Below, piece after piece: positions 5,669 to 8,650 of a stretch of 8,650 nt of DNA (position 1 is the first letter of the stretch; each line of letters starts with the position of its first letter). The notes under the pieces are model-generated. The model saw only the letters and a list, made by a program, of their open reading frames with translations, ran no database searches and was not told where the DNA came from. The position numbers were made by a program, and so were the translations under genes. Source of the stretch: VRUE01 sp036525295 (GTDB taxonomy: Bacteria > Actinomycetota > Thermoleophilia > Solirubrobacterales > 70-9); the NCBI GenBank assembly GCA_036525295.1, contig DATDAQ010000157.1, forward strand, positions 1-8,650, given 5' to 3'.

Positions 5669-6754
5669 ATGTTCAACTCAAAGCTCATAGCCGCATTCCT
5701 GATCGCTCTCGCGATGGCCGTGCCCGCAACGGCGTCGGCCGCCGCCGGGAAAACCGGTGCGATCGTCTTCTCGAAAGTCACCGTCGACAAAGGCGGCGAC
5801 GAAGTCGAAGGCAAAAAAACCGAGCCGAAAGCGCCTGAAGGTGGTCTCTTCGCGGTGCGCGACAACCATCTCAACCAGCTCACCGAAGACCCGACCGACA
5901 GCGAACCGGCCTTCTCCGCCGATGGCACGACGATCGCCTTCGTGCGGGCGGGTGACATCTACGCGATGCGGGCCGACGGCTCGGGGCAGCGCCGGCTGAC
6001 CAGCGGCGCCGAGCTCGACTCGCGCCCGGTCGTATCGCCCAACGGCAGGCTCGTCGTCTTCGAGCGCCGTGCCACGGCCGGGGGGCCACGGGACCTCTAC
6101 ACGGTCAAGTCGGGGGGCGCCGGACTGCACCGGCTCGCCGCTTCGCCTGCCGACGACCACGAAGTGTCCTTCTCGCCGGCCGGGCGGAGCGTCGCCTTCG
6201 TCCGCAGCGTCGCCGTAACCGGCGGTGGCACGGCCGACGACATTTACTCGGTGCGGCCATCGGGGGCCAGGTTGGTCCGGCTCACCCGCACCGGCCGGGA
6301 CGATTTCGCCCCCCGCCACCTCGGCGCGACGATCGTCTTCAGCCGCGGCGAGAGCACGGAGGGCCCGAGCGCCTTCGCGGACATCTTCACGATGCGCAGC
6401 GATGGCACAAAAGCCCGCAAACTGATCGCCGGCGTCGGCTCGGCTTACGTCGAGGACGCGACCGCCAGCGGCCACACGCTGCTCTTCCGGCGCGATCAGG
6501 GCCTCTGGGTGAAGCGGCTGGGTGGCAAGGGCCGAAAGCTCGCCGAGCTTCCCGACCAGGCCAAGACCAACGCGGTCTTCTCCTCCGATGGGCACCAGGT
6601 CGCGGCATTCACCGCCAGCGACGAAGAAGAGGCACTGTCGGTGATCGATGTCGCCACGGGCCACCGTTCCTACGTCGCGGCCGGCAGCCACACCAGCGGT
6701 GGCGTGACCGTGACGATCGGTCCCGTGATGGCCTGGCAGCCGGTGCGGCGCTGA
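5669..6754 (+). CDS. Secreted TolB/PD40-type beta-propeller protein
   Basis: A 361-aa exported protein. Residues 1-24 are a signal peptide: basic MFNSK, hydrophobic LIAAFLIALAMAVPA, then a likely cleavage after ATASA. No lipobox Cys is present. A charged Lys/Gly/Glu-rich insert (VDKGGDEVEGKKTEPKAPEGG, 39-59) precedes the repeats. Propeller-like blades follow, each with a 'fSpDGr.vaFvr...DiY.m..dG...rrLt' pattern: residues about 79-111 (FSADGTTIAFVR, DIYAMRADGSGQRRLT), 120-157, 166-206, 219-253, 267-293 and 302-335. This matches the WD40-like/TolB C-terminal propeller, usually a protein- or glycan-binding scaffold; no catalytic residues are seen. It is not the Pal-associated TolB, since it lacks the TolB N-terminal domain. 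Two hairpins follow its stop. The exact role is unknown. Confidence 0.85.
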   Translation: MFNSKLIAAFLIALAMAVPATASAAAGKTGAIVFSKVTVDKGGDEVEGKKTEPKAPEGGLFAVRDNHLNQLTEDPTDSEPAFSADGTTIAFVRAGDIYAMRADGSGQRRLTSGAELDSRPVVSPNGRLVVFERRATAGGPRDLYTVKSGGAGLHRLAASPADDHEVSFSPAGRSVAFVRSVAVTGGGTADDIYSVRPSGARLVRLTRTGRDDFAPRHLGATIVFSRGESTEGPSAFADIFTMRSDGTKARKLIAGVGSAYVEDATASGHTLLFRRDQGLWVKRLGGKGRKLAELPDQAKTNAVFSSDGHQVAAFTASDEEEALSVIDVATGHRSYVAAGSHTSGGVTVTIGPVMAWQPVRR

Positions 6755-6767
6755 GCCCACCCGGGTT

Positions 6768-6795
6768 CCGGGGGGCTCTGCACGGACTCCCCCGG
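6768..6795 (+). terminator. Hairpin just after the TolB-like gene
   Basis: CCGGGGG (6768-6774) pairs with CCCCCGG (6789-6795) around a 14-base loop, beginning 13 bases after the stop codon. It has a long loop and no T tract, so it is weaker than the next hairpin and may only assist it. Confidence 0.35.
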
Positions 6796-6803
6796 CTCCA
6801 GCG

Positions 6804-6837
6804 CGAAGGGCCCCCTCCTCCGGGAGGGGGCCCTTCG
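6804..6837 (+). terminator. Strong rho-independent-type terminator hairpin
   Basis: CGAAGGGCCCCCTCC (6804-6818) and GGAGGGGGCCCTTCG (6823-6837) form a perfect 15-bp GC-rich stem with a TCCG loop, followed by the short T-containing tail TCGTTG. It lies between the TolB-like gene and the kinase gene. The symmetry would let it act in both directions, but only the + strand has a transcript arriving from within the window. Confidence 0.85.
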
Positions 6838-6846
6838 TCGTTGCCC

Positions 6847-6861
6847 GGCGGTATAACCGCC
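6847..6861 (+). promoter_or_regulatory. Kinase promoter: TATAAC -10 box within a palindrome, leaderless layout
   Basis: TATAAC (6852-6857) is a near-consensus -10 box and is followed by exactly six bases before the GTG at 6864, so transcription probably begins at the start codon. The box is the centre of an inverted repeat, GGCGGT (6847-6852) and ACCGCC (6856-6861) around ATA. No -35 match is seen; that position falls in the terminator stem. There is no Shine-Dalgarno. Confidence 0.6.
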
Positions 6862-6863
6862 GC

Positions 6864-8650
6864 GTGGTGGAACCCTCGATCGGCTCGACGCTTGCCGGCT
6901 ACCGGATCGACTCGCTGATCGCGCGCGGTGGCATGGGCGTCGTCTACCGGGCGACGCAGGTTGCTCTGGATCGTCCGGTGGCGCTGAAGGTGATCGCTCG
7001 CGAGCTCGCCGAGGACACCGGCTTTCGCGAGCGGTTCCTGCGCGAGTCCCGCCTCGCGGCCCGCCTCGACCACCCCAGTGTCGTGCCCGTCTACGACGCC
7101 CGCGAGGAGGACGGCGAGCTGATCGTCGCCATGCGCCTGGTCGAGGGGGGCGACCTGCGCAAGCTGATCCGGCGCGAGGGCGCGTTGGAGCCCGCCCGGG
7201 CGATCGGCATGCTGGGCCAGGTCGCCGACGCTCTCGACGCCGCCCACGCCGCCGGCATCGTCCACCGCGACGTAAAGCCGCACAACGTCCTGATCGAAGG
7301 GGACCGTGCCTACCTCTCGGACTTCGGCCTTGCCAAGGCGATCGAGGGGACCGACGCCGGCAGCAGCGCCTCGATCGTCGGCACCGTCGAGTACATGCCG
7401 CCGGAGCAGTGGCGCGGCGAGAAGGTGGGCCCGGCAGCCGACGTCTACTCGCTCGGCTGCGTCCTCTACGAGGCGCTGACCGGGACCCCGCCCTTCGCGC
7501 GCAAGGAGGCCGACGCCGAGCCCGAGCTGCCGGAGGGGATCGACGCCGTGATCGAACGGGCGGTCGCCAAGGACCCGGCCGACCGCTATCCGAGCGCCGG
7601 AGCGATGATCGAGGCGGCGCGCGAGCGCGAGGGCGCGACCCCGGCGACGACGCGGGTCCTCTCTGCCGGAAGCGAGCGTCCGACGCTGCGGGCCGCGGCC
7701 GCGTCGGCAACCCGGAGCCCTCGCTTCAGCGCTCGCGCCCGGCAATGGATCGGCGCCTCGGTCGCGCTGCTCGCCGGCGCCGTCGCTCTTGCGGTCGTCC
7801 TGTTCGGCGACGACGGCGTCGCGGTTTCCGATCCGATCCCCGTCGGCGACCCGCCGCTGCGCCTGGCCGTCGGCCCCAGCAAGACCTGGGTGACCAGCGC
7901 CCGCGACGGCACGCTCTCCGCGATCGACTCGGAGACGCTGAAGGTGACCGAGCGGACCCGGCTGGGGCGGGGTGTGTCCGGGGTGACGATCGGCGCCGGC
8001 TCGGTCTGGGTCTCCAACCCGCGCGCCGGCACCGTCTTGCGAATCGACTCGGGTGGGCAGGTGATTGCCCAAGTCGAGATCGGCGGTCGCCCCGGTGCGG
8101 TCACCTTCGCCGGCGGGCGCCTCTGGGTTGCCGACGAGGACGGCGCCGGGATCAGCGCGATCGACGCCGAGACGAACCGGCCGGTGGCCCGAGGGATCGC
8201 GCCTCACGCCGCGCCGCTGCGCCTGGCTGCCGGCGCCGGCGCAGTCTGGGTCAGCAGCGCCTCGACCGGTGTCGTGCGCCGCATCGATCCGGCGACCGCG
8301 ACAACCGGCCCGCCGATCCGGGTCGGTCGGGGTCCGGCCGGGATCACCGTCGGCGGCGGCACCGTCTGGGTCGCCAATACCCGCTCCGGCACGGTCACCC
8401 GAATAGACCCCTCACTGCGAGCGATCCTCGGAGACCCGATCCCGGTCGGCCCTCGGCCCGGTGGCATCGACGCCGGCACGACCACCGTCTGGGTCGCCAG
8501 CACCACCGAATCGACCGTCAGCAGGATCGACATCGCCAGCGGCGAGCTGACCGGCGACCCGATCGGCGTCCCGCTGAATCCCGGCGCCATAGCTGTTGGC
8601 TCAAGCGCAGTGTGGGTCGCAAGCAACAACGACGGCACGGTCACCCGCAT
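6864..8650 (+). CDS. Membrane Ser/Thr protein kinase (PknB-like) with extracellular propeller, 3' end outside window
   Basis: The first 595 residues are present and there is no stop before the right edge. The cytoplasmic kinase domain spans about 10-255: a Gly loop IARGGMGVVY (19-28, first Gly replaced by Ala20), VALKV with Lys42, HRDVKPHN (134-141) with catalytic Asp136, DFG (153-155), Ser/Thr-rich activation segment (163-174), GTVEYMPPE (173-181) and DVYSLGCVLYEALTG (193-207). Between PPF (209-211) and IDAVI (226-230) it is shorter than in PknB. A Thr/Ser/Ala-rich juxtamembrane linker (257-293) leads to one transmembrane helix, about 296-314 (IGASVALLAGAVALAVVLF). The rest is a sensor of about 40-residue WV-containing repeats. 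Start: GTG at 6864, six bases after a -10 box; GTG at 6867 is equally codable. The likely role is sensing an envelope or extracellular signal and phosphorylating cytoplasmic targets; the ligand is unknown. Confidence 0.92.
   Translation, partial: MVEPSIGSTLAGYRIDSLIARGGMGVVYRATQVALDRPVALKVIARELAEDTGFRERFLRESRLAARLDHPSVVPVYDAREEDGELIVAMRLVEGGDLRKLIRREGALEPARAIGMLGQVADALDAAHAAGIVHRDVKPHNVLIEGDRAYLSDFGLAKAIEGTDAGSSASIVGTVEYMPPEQWRGEKVGPAADVYSLGCVLYEALTGTPPFARKEADAEPELPEGIDAVIERAVAKDPADRYPSAGAMIEAAREREGATPATTRVLSAGSERPTLRAAAASATRSPRFSARARQWIGASVALLAGAVALAVVLFGDDGVAVSDPIPVGDPPLRLAVGPSKTWVTSARDGTLSAIDSETLKVTERTRLGRGVSGVTIGAGSVWVSNPRAGTVLRIDSGGQVIAQVEIGGRPGAVTFAGGRLWVADEDGAGISAIDAETNRPVARGIAPHAAPLRLAAGAGAVWVSSASTGVVRRIDPATATTGPPIRVGRGPAGITVGGGTVWVANTRSGTVTRIDPSLRAILGDPIPVGPRPGGIDAGTTTVWVASTTESTVSRIDIASGELTGDPIGVPLNPGAIAVGSSAVWVASNNDGTVTR
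7851..8650 (+). repeat. Seven tandem ~40-residue WV/GTV.RID propeller repeats in the kinase ectodomain
   Basis: Each unit has the pattern (V/L/T)WV(A/S/T)...(G/S)T(V/L)..(I)D followed by a Gly-rich turn. The marker Trp codons lie at 7887, 8007, 8124, 8247, 8367, 8490 and 8613, spaced 117-123 bases (39-41 codons), equal to residues W342, W382, W421, W462, W502, W543 and W584. This is the pattern of YVTN/Vgb (virginiamycin B lyase-like) beta-propellers. The repeat continues past the window edge, so the blade count is a minimum. The DNA repeats are diverged, not recent copies. Confidence 0.85.

Noticed and set aside
6609..8207. 532-codon open frame on the - strand
   Set aside because: Antisense to the kinase and the end of the TolB-like gene; its composition is shadow-like and no domain is recognisable.
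1..8650. CRISPR array, tRNA, rRNA, insertion sequence or attachment site
   Set aside because: I saw no regularly spaced identical repeats, tRNA-like fold, transposase motif or target-site duplication. The only periodic DNA is the protein-level repeat in the kinase gene.

Overview
The window is about 70% G+C by eye, with strong third-position bias and GTG starts. It carries short NAD-type 6-phosphogluconate dehydrogenase, FHA-HTH and Trp-repeat kinase proteins. Together these suggest a high-GC actinobacterium; the kinase with a WV-rich extracellular propeller looks most like Thermoleophilia/Solirubrobacterales. That placement is inference from protein style, not from a marker gene.

Left part (1-1758, + strand): gnd and pgl form a tight two-gene unit for the middle steps of the oxidative pentose phosphate pathway. 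rpiA (4283-4930, - strand), which uses the ribulose 5-phosphate made by Gnd, lies 3 kb away and is followed 18 bases downstream by a secreted-type/BBE FAD oxidoreductase (2894-4264, -). No zwf (glucose 6-phosphate dehydrogenase) is seen.

Between these two metabolic units sits a two-gene cassette on the - strand (1755-2872): a 167-aa basic/helical protein with no family I can name, overlapping by 4 bases a 205-aa AbiEii/MNT-like nucleotidyltransferase. A perfect 10-bp inverted repeat with a 4-base spacer (2871-2894) overlaps the start codon of the first gene and a TANNNT -10-like box. The architecture is that of an autoregulated toxin-antitoxin or similar module, and it is the most promising candidate for an undescribed system here.

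Right part (4944-8650, + strand) is signalling and cell surface: an FHA protein with a C-terminal helix-turn-helix (divergent from rpiA with only 13 bases between start codons), a secreted TolB/PD40-type beta-propeller protein, a strong rho-independent terminator, and a membrane Ser/Thr kinase whose extracellular part is a propeller of about 40-residue repeats and runs off the right edge. The FHA protein is a plausible phosphothreonine reader for this or a related kinase, but the genes are not in one operon.

A recurring regulatory theme: four starts (gnd, the 167-aa gene, rpiA, kinase) lie 6-9 bases after a TANNNT/TATAAC box, and three of these lack a convincing Shine-Dalgarno (gnd has an ambiguous purine run). 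This suggests leaderless transcripts. The FAD gene, the nucleotidyltransferase, the FHA gene and the TolB-like gene have clear Shine-Dalgarno sequences.
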